Shown here: one piece after another, positions 14,581 to 27,400 of the stretch
Position numbering within the stretch: the first letter of the stretch is position 1
Layout: each line of letters begins with the position of its first letter
Assembly: GCA_944362965.1 (NCBI GenBank)
Contig: CALVTR010000009.1
Span: forward strand, 1-55,417
Reading direction: 5' to 3'
DNA length: 55,417 bases
Origin: an uncultured Clostridia bacterium
Lineage (GTDB): Bacteria; Bacillota; Clostridia; Christensenellales; UBA1242
Made by a program: the position numbers and the translations under genes
Notes under the pieces: model-generated
Database searches by the model: none
Told to the model about the DNA's origin: nothing
What the model saw: the letters and a program-made list of their open reading frames with translations, nothing else

Positions 14581-14609
14581 TTGACAATAGCAGTGAATTT
14601 AGTTATAAT
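14581..14609 (+). promoter_or_regulatory. Consensus promoter of tRNA-Met
   Basis: TTGACA (14581-14586), 17 bp, TATAAT (14604-14609): a perfect match. It is 21 bases upstream of the mature tRNA 5' end. Confidence 0.9.
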
Positions 14610-14629
14610 TTCATAGTAACAATAAATAT

Positions 14630-14706
14630 GGCAGCATAGCTCAGCTGGCTAGAGCGCAAGATTCATACTCTTGAGGTCACTGGTTCGAGACCAGTTGCTG
14701 CTACCA
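14630..14706 (+). tRNA. tRNA-Met (CAT), elongator type
   Basis: The 77 nt include an encoded CCA. The acceptor is GGCAGCA / TGCTGCT (with a G-U first pair) and the discriminator is A. The D arm is GCTC-AGCTGGCTA-GAGC. The anticodon stem CAAGA / TCTTG has loop TTCATAC (anticodon CAT). The T arm is ACTGG-TTCGAGA-CCAGT. The lack of GGG/CCC in the anticodon stem excludes the initiator; the body resembles Firmicute elongator tRNA-Met, but an Ile(CAU) lysidine substrate cannot be fully excluded. Its 3' end is duplicated twice downstream. Confidence 0.93.
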
Positions 14707-14984
14707 CGAACCAACAGAAGCAGTATGAAATTATAAAAATACTGCTTTTTTATATGAATTAGTTCTGGTCTCGAACCAGTGAAACTGGTGAGTAGGGCTC
14801 CCACAAAATTCCTTTTGTGGGTAAAGGGACCAGTTGCTGCTACCACGAACCAACAGAAGCAGTATGAAATTATAAAAATACTGCTTTTTTATATGAATTA
14901 GTTCTGGTCTCGAACCAGTGAAACTAGTGAGTAGGGCTCCCACAAAATTCCTTTTGTGGGTAAAGGGACCAGTTGCTGCTACCA
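14707..14984 (+). repeat. Two tandem 139-bp units, each ending in the tRNA-Met 3' end
   Basis: The units 14707-14845 and 14846-14984 are almost identical. Each ends with the last 18 nt of tRNA-Met (14828-14845 and 14967-14984). Each contains a terminator hairpin and an exact 18-nt inverted copy of the tRNA T arm (first at 14765-14782). It then has a T-stem-like pair AACTGGT / ACCAGTT (14783-14789 and 14829-14835) whose loop is expanded with a 9-bp hairpin CCCACAAAA / TTTTGTGGG. Confidence 0.9.
14718..14751 (+). terminator. Terminator after tRNA-Met
   Basis: AGCAGTAT / ATACTGCT is followed by a T-run (14746-14751). The same hairpin recurs 139 bp downstream (14857-14890) in the second unit. 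Confidence 0.8.
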
Positions 14985-15033
14985 TGAACAAGCCTTACGC
15001 TTGGCGAGCAAACTTAGTTTGCATCACTGTCCG

Positions 15034-15299
15034 CGAACCAAATGTTCGACGACTGTCCGGCAGAGTGAGTTTAAAAAATAAACTTTATCTCCGCTCTCCG
15101 AACCAAATGTTCGACGACTGTCCGGCAGAGCGTGTTGGAAAAATAAACTTTGCCGCCGCTCTCTTAGTGGAACTGAGAAAACCTAGCATTATAGATGAAC
15201 TATACGACAAAAGGCGGATAATCCGCCCGCTCTCCAAACCAAATGTTTGACGACTGTCCGGCTAAGCGAGTTTAAAGAATAATCTTTATCTCCGCTCTC
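15034..15299 (-). repeat. Repeat cluster: three 65-bp modules in reverse orientation
   Basis: Module A copies at 15034-15098, 15099-15163 and 15235-15299 lie on the minus strand, opposite to those at 12.3-13.2 kb. Between the second and third is a module B copy (about 15165-15228) with hairpin GGCGG-ATAA-TCCGCC. A partial module B follows at about 15301-15355. No gene was found between 14985 and 15419. Confidence 0.85.
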
Positions 15300-15364
15300 T
15301 AGGAACTGACAAACTCAGCGTTTATAGACACACTGGGCGATAGTGTAGATAAGCCAAGAAGTTA

Positions 15365-15410
15365 AAAATAAAACTCTATGATTAAATATTCGAATCATAG
15401 AGTTTTTTTG
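15365..15410. terminator. Terminator of the giant surface protein gene
   Basis: AAACTCTATGATT (15371-15383) and AATCATAGAGTTT (15393-15405) form a perfect 13-bp stem with A-rich DNA on the left and T-rich on the right, just after the minus-strand stop at 15420. Confidence 0.85.
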
Positions 15411-15419
15411 TTTTTTGTA

Positions 15420-18400
15420 TTAAGCGTTTGCAATTTCTTCCATCTTTCTTCTCTTACGTTTTCTTAGAAGGAATAATAATAGTAGTAAAAGCAGAAGTAG
15501 AAGAATAATCACACCTATAACAATAAGCACGATGATTAGCGTCATATTGTCTTGTATGATATTAGCATTATCAGTTAAACACCAGAACAGTCCGCCATAT
15601 GATAAATTTGGATTAGAGTAAGTTCTATAAAGTCTTATATCTGTAAGATCATATGACTCAAGATACATTGTCCCGTTGAATGGACTTTCAGGAACACCGA
15701 TAGGCTCCCAGAACAGACCATAGAAGTCAATATCTGCAACCACTCTATATACGGCATCGGCATAAGCAAGACCATTGTTGTTTGTCAATGCGTTGTTGAC
15801 CGCATATGAAACAAATCCCATCTCTTCTGCCGACCTTATAAAGTATGGGCTATCGTCCGTTCCCATTCCAATAAGCCCAGAAGCACGGTATTCTTCGTCG
15901 CTCCATACCATACGTTTATAGATAACGTTTATAGTTATACTATAAGTTTCATACATGTCTAAGAAAGCTTGGTTGATTATTATTTCGTTATCTTCGCTAT
16001 CTTCAATCATGTAGAGAATGCTTATTTCGGCATCTCCAACGTTGACTCTTATATCGTCAATCAAATAGGCTGTGCTTGTATAGATTCTTAAGGTTGCACT
16101 GTCGCCATAGAGAACTTGATAGGTATCGCCATTATTTAGCTCGTATGCAAGTTCGTTTGCATCCACATATATCTGTGAGCCCGCACGAGCATACTCTGCA
16201 TCGTCGACAGCATCGCGGACAGTTGATGTGAAGGTTATGCTGATATCTTCACGAACAAGGTCCATTGTCACGTAAAGATTATAAACGTCACCTATAATAT
16301 CAAGGTCTGCTGCGTTTAACCTGTAAGTGTATTCGTAATAACCTGTAACTGAGTTGAGACTTTCGGTGAACAATCCACACGGAATAGTCAGGTTATATCC
16401 CCAACCTTTATCAATTACAATTTGCATTGTCTGACCGATTGCACCTAACATTGTTGTGCTATGGTCAACAAGCACGTTGTCAATATACACACCAACAATT
16501 CTATGTATATTATTGATTTTAGACGTCTCCAAATTGATATTGACAGGTCTGCCTTCAAATACAGCATATAGATTGAGCGGCGTTGTTACCAAGCTATCAT
16601 ATGTGTAATAGTAGTTTCCGCTATTTTCGTCATATGTGCCATAAATTCTTGCGTTTGTATCAGTGTTAATCCAATATAGGAAGTTATATCCATCTTTTGG
16701 AACTGCAACCAAAGTCAAGATATCGTCTGGCGAGAACACATTGCCTGTCAAGGCTGTTCCATTTTGTTGAAGATAGCTTGTTCCGCCATCGTTGTTTGTT
16801 GTCAAGGTGAAAATTGGATAGTAGATTGCTCTTATTTGATAGTCACCTAAGTCAAACACCATCTCAAAGTTTGCACCATGCTGAGTTGTCTCACCGCCAG
16901 TAGAAGTGACTTCCCAATACATAAATTCATAGCCTTCATACTCATAAGCTTGCAATCTTAAAGTAACTCCCGCAGTAACTTCAGCATACCACTTGTCATC
17001 TTGACTTGTCCAATAGGTTGTTTGATTGATATTTGTGATGATATCGTCAATCTCGGCATCGTCAAGATTGCTATCAAAGCCTTCAGGTCTAAAGATAAGT
17101 GTTATCGTTGACTTATCGTAGAGCCATGCGGCATAGATTGTGAATGTTTGAGTTTCAACATCGAAGTTAGTTTCGGCTATATATCTATTTCCATCCCAAG
17201 TGTAGCCCGTTTCAGTCCAAGCCTTCAAAACATTTCCATTTCCGTCAACATATTGAACGCCTTGACCTGCCTGTTTTGTAAAGTATCCGGCAAGTGTATA
17301 GCCCGACCTTGTTGTGAATATCGTTGCCCTATCTTCGTCTGAAAGATTTGCAAGTGAGAAGGTTTCGCCATAGACTATGGCATCTTCAAGTCTAACCTGA
17401 TAATTTGTGTCACCATAAGAAAGGCTGAAAATCAAATCGTATACTTTAGGTTCAACTATGATATAGATAATAGCATCTGCATTGACATTTGTTATATGCA
17501 AAGTGGCTGTGTTTGTGAATCCATTTAAACTTGGGTCGCTGACAGCAACGTTAGACACAGTGATTGCACCTTCGTCAAACTGTCCGTCAAGCAATTCAAC
17601 CCTATATCTTAGTGCGCCACCTGCATTAGCAACTAGATTGTAAGCAAATTGAGAATATAGCGTTACGTCAAGGTTTGCACCAGTTATAGCACTTACAAAG
17701 ACGTCATTTGTGTTGTTTTGGCTTGCTCTGATAAGTTCTGATGAAGTGCCCACACTTATTCTTCCGGCTGAAACTGCCGCTGATGACCCTTCGCGAGCAA
17801 ATTTAATTTCAATATTATTTTCTTCAGCAGTGAAAGTTGCTTGAATTTCAGTGCCGTCTTTTATTCCGCTAAAGGCATAGATATGAACGCCGTTGTAGTC
17901 CATCTCGCTTGCAACAACACCTGTTGTGCTTGAGCTCATAACAAGACTAAATCCGCTGTTTATATCGGCTGTGAAGTATACAATTTCATCAGTGTATGAA
18001 AGAAATTCAAAGTCAATATACATTGTTCCTTCAGCGTTGAGATATAAGCTGTCGTCAAGTCTTGTTCCCCTTGCATCAGATATATAGATAAGTCCACCAA
18101 TATCTGTGCCATAGGTAAATTGATAATTTACTTGCACCGCTGTTTGAACATGAACATAGGCTTCGCTTGCCTTGAAGGTTATCTCAACTTCTGTAAACGA
18201 ATCTACAAGAGTTGGAGTTAACGTAAGCACGCCATCAACATAAGAGTATTCAAAGCCACATTCAGCAAGTGGAAGCTCTCCAACCAAAATTTCATTTAGC
18301 TCGTATCCTTCATCCGGAATAAGCGTTATGATAAGGTCTGCATTTATTCTAGTTGTAACCACAACCGACCTTCCGCCACTGACGGTAAAGTCTGATATTC

Positions 18401-21400
18401 CTGTTTGAGAAACTGCGATTTGTCCACGATTGCCAACAGTAAAGGTGACATCGTTAAGGTTTTCAATAAAGTTTGCATAGACAAGTATTGTTCCACCTAA
18501 ATCAACACTTTCAAGAAGAGCACGCTGTGACAGGTCCATAGTCAAAGTGGTGTATTGTTCTGAAGAAAGGACGCTACCATTTCCTGTCCAGTTAAAGAAG
18601 ATATAGTCATCTCTTATTGGATTTGCTTGAAGAGACAGCTCTCCATTAAACCTAACCGTCTGAGAAACAACGTCTGGAACGATTTCACCATATTCGCTTT
18701 GCCCTTCGGCGACAACGAGCATAAAGTTGTAACTTCTCTCTTCAGAGCCAAATTCAAGAGCAAAACTGTCATTGATGCCTGTAAATGAAGCGCTCAAGTG
18801 ATATAGTCCGTCCGCTCTTGTGTAAGTGCAAGTCTGTCCTGCAACTAAGAACTCATCTATTGTAGGATTTACCGACCCATTCATATAGCCATATCTTAAC
18901 GTTGCGGTCAAAGTGAGCGGTGTGTCTGAATAGATTTCATAAGTCGTTCCATTCACGCTGACACTGACACCATTTAGTTGAAGAGAAGTGAATCTGTCGC
19001 TGATATTTGGTATCGTGATGATATTTAAAGATGGATTTGCCGTAACATTGATTGTTATTCCATCCACAAAGTTGCTCCAAGTGAGAGTCAATGTGTGTTT
19101 GTCGTCACTTATAATATAAGTTACTGAAGAAGTTGTTGTAGAGTATACAACTGAAGTATCGTCAAACTCATAACCCTTGATTGCGTTATAGGTGATAACA
19201 ACAGTGCTTTCTGTGTAAACTTCATATTCAGTTAAAACGTCGCTCTGCGTCTCTCCATCTATAGCCACACTGTAGCTTTCGATATTTTGAACGCCAAGTG
19301 ACAGCCTATTTAAACCTAAGAGAGTGTCTATTGTAAGAGTTCCGTCATCAATTAGGTTATAGATTTGAATAACATTTCCGTCGATATCATGTTCGCCGTT
19401 AAGCTCGCTCACATTGAACTCAAATTCATAGCCTTGAACTGCACTCGCGGTGATTGTGACGATATTTTCGCTATAAACTATGGTAAATTGCATGCCTGTT
19501 GTAATTTCTGCTCCGTCTGCTGATGCAATAATCTTGTCATCAAAGACAACCGTCAAAGTATATGGATTATTTGTAAAGCGTGCGGTAAGAGTTGTTTGCC
19601 ACTGACCGTTTGAGTTTGTTCCTATTGTATGGAATATATCACCCTCCACATACTCAACATCGTAGTTGTCAACCCATACATAGCTTCGTCCCGGAAGATA
19701 TGCCTCTGGCATCCCTTGCAGCTCGCTTCCATATATAGCAATTATTGGGCTATTTCCGATAAGCTGTCCGCCGTTTGGATTGAAGCTTATTTGATATGTT
19801 TCGCCCTGCCAGATGGCAGTCAATTCTATTTGAACGTCTTGAGAAAGCTGCTCAAAAAGTGCGTCAACAACTTCTTGAAGGGTGCTCTCGCCTATAGGAG
19901 TGTTTGCCCCTCCGTAGCTATAGCCCATGAAAGAATAAGTTCCTTCAGTAACTGCAAGCACGGCAAGGTCTGACTGCAACAATGACCCAAGTTCAACATA
20001 GGTATAAGTTGCGTAGAGAATATTGGTCTCTGTTCTCTCTGTGTAGAGTGGAACGTTGTCGTCAATATTGAAGGTGATTTCAATCTCGCCTGTGTTTATT
20101 TCAAGAACGATTGCAGAGCCGATATTTGAGATAGTCGCCACCCCTGTGTTTGCACCGGTGTCCGACAGAGTGGCATCTCTATAAGTTCCGCTTGCAACAT
20201 TGTAAGAAGAAATCTTATATCCCCTATTCGTTTCAACTGAGATTGTAAGGCTTGAGAAGTATCTAGCCGTCTCTTCTTCGCTGTTATAGAAGTCACCTTC
20301 AACGAGAACGCTTTGCAAGTTGTTTCCACGAATAGTTATGCTGTAGTTTTCAATTTCCCATACGGTGTAGACAACTATCGTCTTGCTTTCGCCATTTAGA
20401 GCGATTGACTCAATAAGTGCTTGAATATTTCCTTCTGTGATTTCAATATACTGTCCTTCACTATAATATTTCCAGCCAACTGCTTGATATCCCGTTCTTG
20501 TAGGATAAATCATTTGAGAGATAAGCTGACTTGCTGAATAGTTGTTAGGATAAGTGAATGAGAACACATTGTTTCGAACAACAGGTGAAAGCCCGTCATC
20601 AACAAATGCTCCATCTGTGACAAGTGCAGGGTCCTCCTGCGTTGCATTGACTGTGAAGGTGATTGCATGCTGATTGATTGTTCCTGTAACGTTGTTTAGA
20701 ACGGTATAGTTTGTGCTGTCGCTTCCACCTAAGATGATGGTTACAACTTTGTTTGTTCCAACATTTTCATTATCAAAGTGACTGTTTGTCTTATCTATAA
20801 TAACATTGTCGCCACTCTCTATGCCATAATTTGACAGGTCAATATCTATATCAGGGAAGGAATTTGTTGTGTCATAGAATTTAACAATACTTGTTGAAAT
20901 TCTTGCAAGGTCTAGCTGCTTTGCTGTGATATTTATAGTGATATTATATGTGTGAGAATAAATTTCCCCAACGTCTCCAACTGCTTGACCAAAGGTGTAG
21001 TTGGTTGAAGTCAAAGTGAACTCAAAGGTTCTAGAGCCTGCTCTAAGGTGTCCGCCTGTTGAGTAAACTCCGCTTCCGCTGACTGTATAGCTTGAAATTG
21101 TGATATAGTTTGAATTGATTGCACCATTATTTATAGTCAATGGAATGTTTGTCAAAATTCTGTTAAGTTCGTCTCCCATATTTATAGTTCCGTAGACAAG
21201 TGATGAAACGGTGGTTGTAACATTGACGGTCTCTTGTGACGGTGTAACTAAAACTTGAAGAGAACTTGCCCATGTGAGCTGATAATTTTCATCACTCACG
21301 TTATCAAGCGACATTGAAACGATGCTTTGATAGCCTGCATAGCTTTGGAAGAATGAACCTGTTATCGTTATATATTCGCCATCAACAATGTTTTCAACAA

Positions 21401-24400
21401 CCATTGTGATATTAGGGTTCTGTGTCTGGTTAGTCCAAATGAAGTTTGTAGTTTGGTCTAAAACTTTTGTTATGCTTGTGACAGTCAATACTCTTTCAGT
21501 CACAACAATCTTTGCATTTGCAGAAGAGGTGGCGGTAAATGAAGGTTGCTCGGCGTCCTGTCCAATCACAGTCTCGCCTTCTTCAGAGAATGCCACGCTA
21601 AAGTCATAAGAGCCAACATGAGCTGAATTATTTTCGGCTGGAGTAAACATAACATATCTTGCATAGTCCACTCTCGCATCTTCTGGAATAGGAGATTGTT
21701 CTCCGCTTGCATTTGTATAGAACATTGAGAAGGTCTGGCTGACTGCCTCTTGCCCTGCATAGCCTGTCAAAACAAACTTGCCTTGCGCGCTGTCATAGCT
21801 TACTGTAAGGTTTGATAGTGCGTTGCCGTTATATGCAAAACTGAGCGTTCCATCAAGGTCTATTCTAAGGTTTGCGGTTGGAACTAAGATTTCAAAATAG
21901 TCCTCAAAATCTTGTGCATTGATAGTATAGTTTACTCTATCTTCTGCGCTAGCTAGAGTTGGATTTGTAAGCCTATAGAATCCGATATTTTCGCCTTCTT
22001 CTCTTGTGAAGTTTACAACAACTTGGTCGTTTGCATTTTCAGTTATGGTGATAGTTGCGCTCAAAGTCGGGTCACTAAAACCTAAATCCTTGCTAAGATT
22101 GATTTGGTCCTCATATAGTGAAAGGTCAATCTCATATTGTTCAACAATTTGTATAATCGTTGTATATCCGCTCTCGAGTGAGAAGAAATATTGATATTCA
22201 CTTGCAATCGAAATTGTGATTGTATATCTTCCTGCATTAAGAACCTGTGACACTGCACTGCTGTTATAAGTGATTGTCACATTGACGCCGTAGTCTGAAA
22301 GCCCATCTTCGATAAGAGCGTTAAGTGAAAGAGTTTCCACTCTTGTTCCGTTCTGTCGAACGCCAACATTGATTTGGGTCTCTCTTGCAACGTTGTTAAA
22401 TATAAGAGCGATAGTCGTTTGATTTGTTATACCAATTTCGTTTGTCAATATGTTTAGCTCAACAGGGAACTCTCTCGTTATTCTTTGAGAGCCTTGTGTG
22501 TCGTTTTGATATGTCAAATAAACTGTTAGAGTATAGTCTCCGCTCAAAGTTGAAGGAGCTCTTCCGGTAGAGTCTTGAATTGTAATTATTCCACTGCTTG
22601 CCGTGAATGTATTTTGTCCATTTGAAAGAGTATAGCTAAATGAGCCACCTTCCAGAGTTGGAAGGCTGACAATATCTGTAACGTTAAGTGAAAGGCTGTC
22701 AAGTGATGCGCGGTAGGTAAAGCTGTCTTGTATCTGACTTCCGGTAACGCCAACAAGTGACCAAAGCGCAACGACATCCACTGACTGTCCACCATCAGAA
22801 GTTGTAAATCTATAGCCGGTGTCTCCGCTTGCTGTGATGACAGGGTCTTGACATGAGTAAGAATATCCATCAAATTCAAGTCCCGCGTAGTCATGAACAG
22901 GATTTGTGTGAACATAGCCTGAATTTAGCGCTGAAACATAGATTACTTCTTCGCTAGCGCCTGACGCGTTGTGTCCGCCATTATAATCAATATGGATTTT
23001 TCGAACGTCAGTTAAAACTGCATAAGTTGTTGTGTTTTGTGTTGACAAGGTTATGGTGTAGCTATGATATACACTTGCCGGGTCAACAAAATTGCCATCA
23101 AGCATGCTATCATAGGTTGAAATATCGCTTGATGAGTTCCAAGCAAGTGGAGTGAGTGATTGAAGTCTATCAGTTGAGATATCCACAAATATATCAAAGG
23201 TTAAAGAATATGTTGAAAGGATTGCTCTATTTATATAGATAAGAAATTGTGGAGAATTGTTGTTCACATAGCTGAATACCACTTGATTTCCAACGCGATA
23301 TGTCATCTGCGCACCTGTGGCTTCCACACTTTGGCTGCCAACCATTATATTATCTATATATATATTATCTGACACACTGCGATAGTCAAGTGCAAGCATG
23401 CTAAGCTGTCCGTTTGCTGCAATCAGATATCTTGGTGAATAGCTAAGTTTAAGTGCGTTGTCTGAATTTAAAAGTGAGAACTGTCCATTCAAAACATATT
23501 CAAAGGAGCCGCTAACTCGGCTAAAGTCCTGTCCGCTTATTCTAAGCCCACGAACTTCGAAAACGTCACTATCGTTCTCGCCAGTAAAGGTGGTATCTTC
23601 TTCATGATATCCGCCTGTGTAGATTATATTTGTAAGGGTATATGTGAAGTCGACGTCACCTATTGAGAAGGTGATATTGCTTCCGTCATGAGTGTAGACG
23701 ATAAGCTCTGTATCTTCAAAATAATAGGTTGACGACACGCCAAAGTTGATTGTAAATCTTGCCTTAACAATTTCTACGCCACCAAAATATGTGAATGCAT
23801 AGTTTGAACCGCTTGCTGCGACGTCATTTATAAGGTCTGCCCAATTTGTGTTTGGAGTTACAATAACGTCATTTATATTTGAATGGGTTGAAAAATAGCT
23901 TGTGTTGATATTAAACGTCAAATCCTTGTTTGTTCCAACATTATAATCCCCGCCTGTCAGAGCAAAGCTTTCGCTTCTGAAAAATTCTGTAACAGAAATA
24001 TATGTTCTATAAGCTTCAGCGATTTCTTGACCATCATAAGCATATCTTATATAAACTCTGCCATAGTCATTTACATTTGTATATCCACCGCTTGCAAGAG
24101 CTGGAACAAATTCATTTGTGCCATTGTAGACAGAAACGAAATTGCTATCAAAAGCGAATGAGTTTTTAACCATATTAAAGGTTATAGTGTCGCTCTCATC
24201 GGTGTGAGAAGTGTTTGATGCTGTATTATAAAGGGTATCTGAAACAGTCACAAAGAACCTTATTGTATATTGTGCTTGTTTAGAAAGAGCATTGATATTG
24301 AAGTTTGCTGTCTCCCTTAGTGTGATTGTCTGCTCTGTGCCATCACGATAGGTCAGAATATAACCATAATCTATAAGTTGCTCGCCATTTTCAAGCATAA

Positions 24401-27400
24401 GCGAAGGTGTTATAGTGATAGGCGTGCTTCCAACACTAAGGTCACTTATTGTTCCTATAAAGATATCTTGACTGTTAAGCAGATAGAAGGTGCTAAGCCC
24501 TTCAAGATATTCACTCGCCCAAGAGATATTTGCCTGCATTGTGTCAACTTGGCTGTTTCTCGTCCAGATAGGTGTCACTTCAATATCTCTTACCGAGTTA
24601 AATCTTTCCGTCGCGTCAAAGTTATAGAATAGTCCGCTGAAGGTGTAGCCAAGTCTTGAAATGGTGATAGGTTTGCCAGAGGTCGACGTGCTATTGAATA
24701 AGAAGTCAGAGCTTGACCTATCAAGGATTGTAGGAATTTGATTGTAAGTTACAACAACATAAACTCCGTTTTCATCTTCGCCATAGGTGGCGGTTGTTCC
24801 GCTCACTGTGGTGTTATAATAGTCAGACTCAGCGATATACACCTTATAAGGTGCAGCTTCTCTTTCGGTCGAAATAGTAAGCGTTCTAAACTGATTATAG
24901 ACATTTCCAAGTATCTGGTCAAAGTTGTCGCCATCAAATACGAAGGATGCATAGCTTCCTGTTATATCATTTGTAAAGCTTTCGCTCTCTTCAATAGTAA
25001 ATCCAACAGCAAGATAACCATTTATAGTTCCACTTGCCATACCAGAACCACTTTGAGAGCCATTTCTATAGATGGTGTATGTTCCGCCACCATCTTTATT
25101 TCCACTTGCTACAAGTCGAATTTCATCGCCCTTTTGCAATATGTTGTTATAGTTCCTTCCATCAATAACAAGTCCATAAGAGATTGCAGACCATGTGGCA
25201 GTTAAGGTTAAAGTTGTCTGAGATGAAGATTGAACCCTATCATTATTTACAAAGGATGACCAAGCCTGCATATCATTTGAAGCAGTTGAGCCAAACACTC
25301 TAGACCAGTCACCATCGGTAAGAGAGAAGGTGCTTTGATTTGTTGTGCGAGCAGTGCTTCCAATAGTATAAGACCATGCAACAAAGGTGTAGCCCTTATT
25401 TGTGAATGGTGATTGGAGCGTTACAGGTGTATCATAGTTAAGAATTTGACTTTGAATAGTTCCTGTGATTATTTCGCCCTTGCCGGCATTTCCCGCCTGA
25501 TAACTAAGAGCAATAGTTCTTCGCTCAACAACGGCTTGAAGGTTGATTGAATACTCACTCACATTGTTCTCTTGAGAGATATCCATATAGCCGTCTATAA
25601 GAGCAGAGCTATTTGTTATATCAAGATAGTTGTTTTCCGCTAGCACGTTGCCGTTTGCTAGATACCAACCAAGAAGATAGTATTGAGTGTGAATTGATAT
25701 GCTTCCAAAACTTGAGCCGCGAAGAGATACTTGACTTCCATTATATGAATATGAATAGCTTCCGCTGATAGGGTTGAAGAGCGAGCTATCATTTAAAATA
25801 ACGTCAAGAGAATTGCTCATCACAAGTCCGTTTATTGAAAGGTTTATTGTTTTATATTGGAATGTGAAGGTAAAGTCAAACTCAAAAGTTCCCACAACGT
25901 AATTAAATGCCCACACGCCGCTATTTGCACCCGATGGGTCAGTGGTCATAACGCCGGCGGCAAAACCTGCCCCAACGCTGCTTGGAACTGCGTTGTCATA
26001 GATATAATTGTTTGTGTCTCCATATAGGATTGAGCGGCCTAAGCTTGTCATGGTAAGCACAACTCTCATAGTCTGTCCCGGAAGGAAAGAACTTGCACTA
26101 TTGCTGCCATTATATATTGTCAAAGTGAATAGGTCACTTAAAAAGTCATAGTTTGTGCTTCCATTATAGTTTGTTCCACCAATATTGAAATCAAAGTTTA
26201 CCCAGTCTATCGCATAGTATTTTTCTTCCACATAGATATTTATTGAATAGTTGATAGGTGGCACACCGGTATGAGCGGTTGTGAAGATTTCACTTGCTTG
26301 ATAACTTCCGCTAAACACGTCATTTACAATCACGCTTGAGGTTGCATTGTCAATAATTTCAATGTGGGTTGGAGTGTAATATCCATTTGTTGTAAACACA
26401 ACTTGGTCTTGTTGTGTAGGTCTTAAAGGTGCAAAGGTTGTTGCACTCAAACCTAGTGACTGTCCATTAACAACGGCGCTCATTCCTTGAGTGCTATTGT
26501 CAGCACCGTCAAGTATAATTTCTTCACTGCCATTAAACACACTAAGCTCAACACTCGCTCTAAGCTCACCGATATTTGCGGTAATCGAGTCATCTTCTGC
26601 AAGCGAGTTTACAATTCCCGTCATGGTGAAGCCTTTATAATAGGAGTTAGTTCCAATCTGTGCCATATTTTCAGTGTTATAGGTCACTTGAGGATTTGCA
26701 AGGTTTCCTGTGTCCACTGAAAGAGTATAATAGTCACTTGAAGCATTGCCAGTGTCACCAATTAAAAAGGTTATAACAAAGGATTGATTATATCTAACTT
26801 CAATCGTAAAACTCTCTTGTATGTAATCCGCTCCGTTATAGACCCAAGTGAAGCTGTTTTCTATCTTCTGCTCATTTGGAAGAAGAGTTGAGATATTTGT
26901 GTTGACATGGAATGTTTGAGTCATTCTTTCCAATACTATGTATACGTTTCCATTTTGCCCAACAATATTTGAAAGGTTCAAAGTGATTGTTCTATTTGTT
27001 CTTGGGTCGGTATTTGACACAACCCCAGTCATGGCAATTTGATTATAACTGTCATTGTTAGCATTGACCGTTGTGTATGTTTGGTCATAGCCTGTAAAGT
27101 TTGCAAAGTTTAGATACACGCCACTTTGTCTGCCATTTAAAAAGACGTTGTTAGTTCCAGAGTAGGCATTGTTTGAATGATTTGAATCAATATAGATATT
27201 ATTTTCACTTTCAAGCGTCAGTTGATAACCTGCGTTTAAATTGAAAGAAATTGTAACATCTTCGCCTGCTGTTAGTCCTGTAACTTGGAATAGATTATCT
27301 TCAACCGTCACATCTCCGCTTGAAACTTCAATATTTGAAATGTTGTTTGAGAAGGTTGTGTAATCAATTCCGCCAAGACTATAGTCCTCATATTCAATTA

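Noticed and set aside
14649..14991. Minus-strand frames across the tRNA-Met duplication
   Set aside because: They read through the tRNA, terminators and tandem repeats and start without ribosome sites.
9000..15400. Insertion sequence or transposon carrying the repeats
   Set aside because: No transposase, integrase or target-site duplication was recognised; the repeats are treated as non-autonomous or structural.
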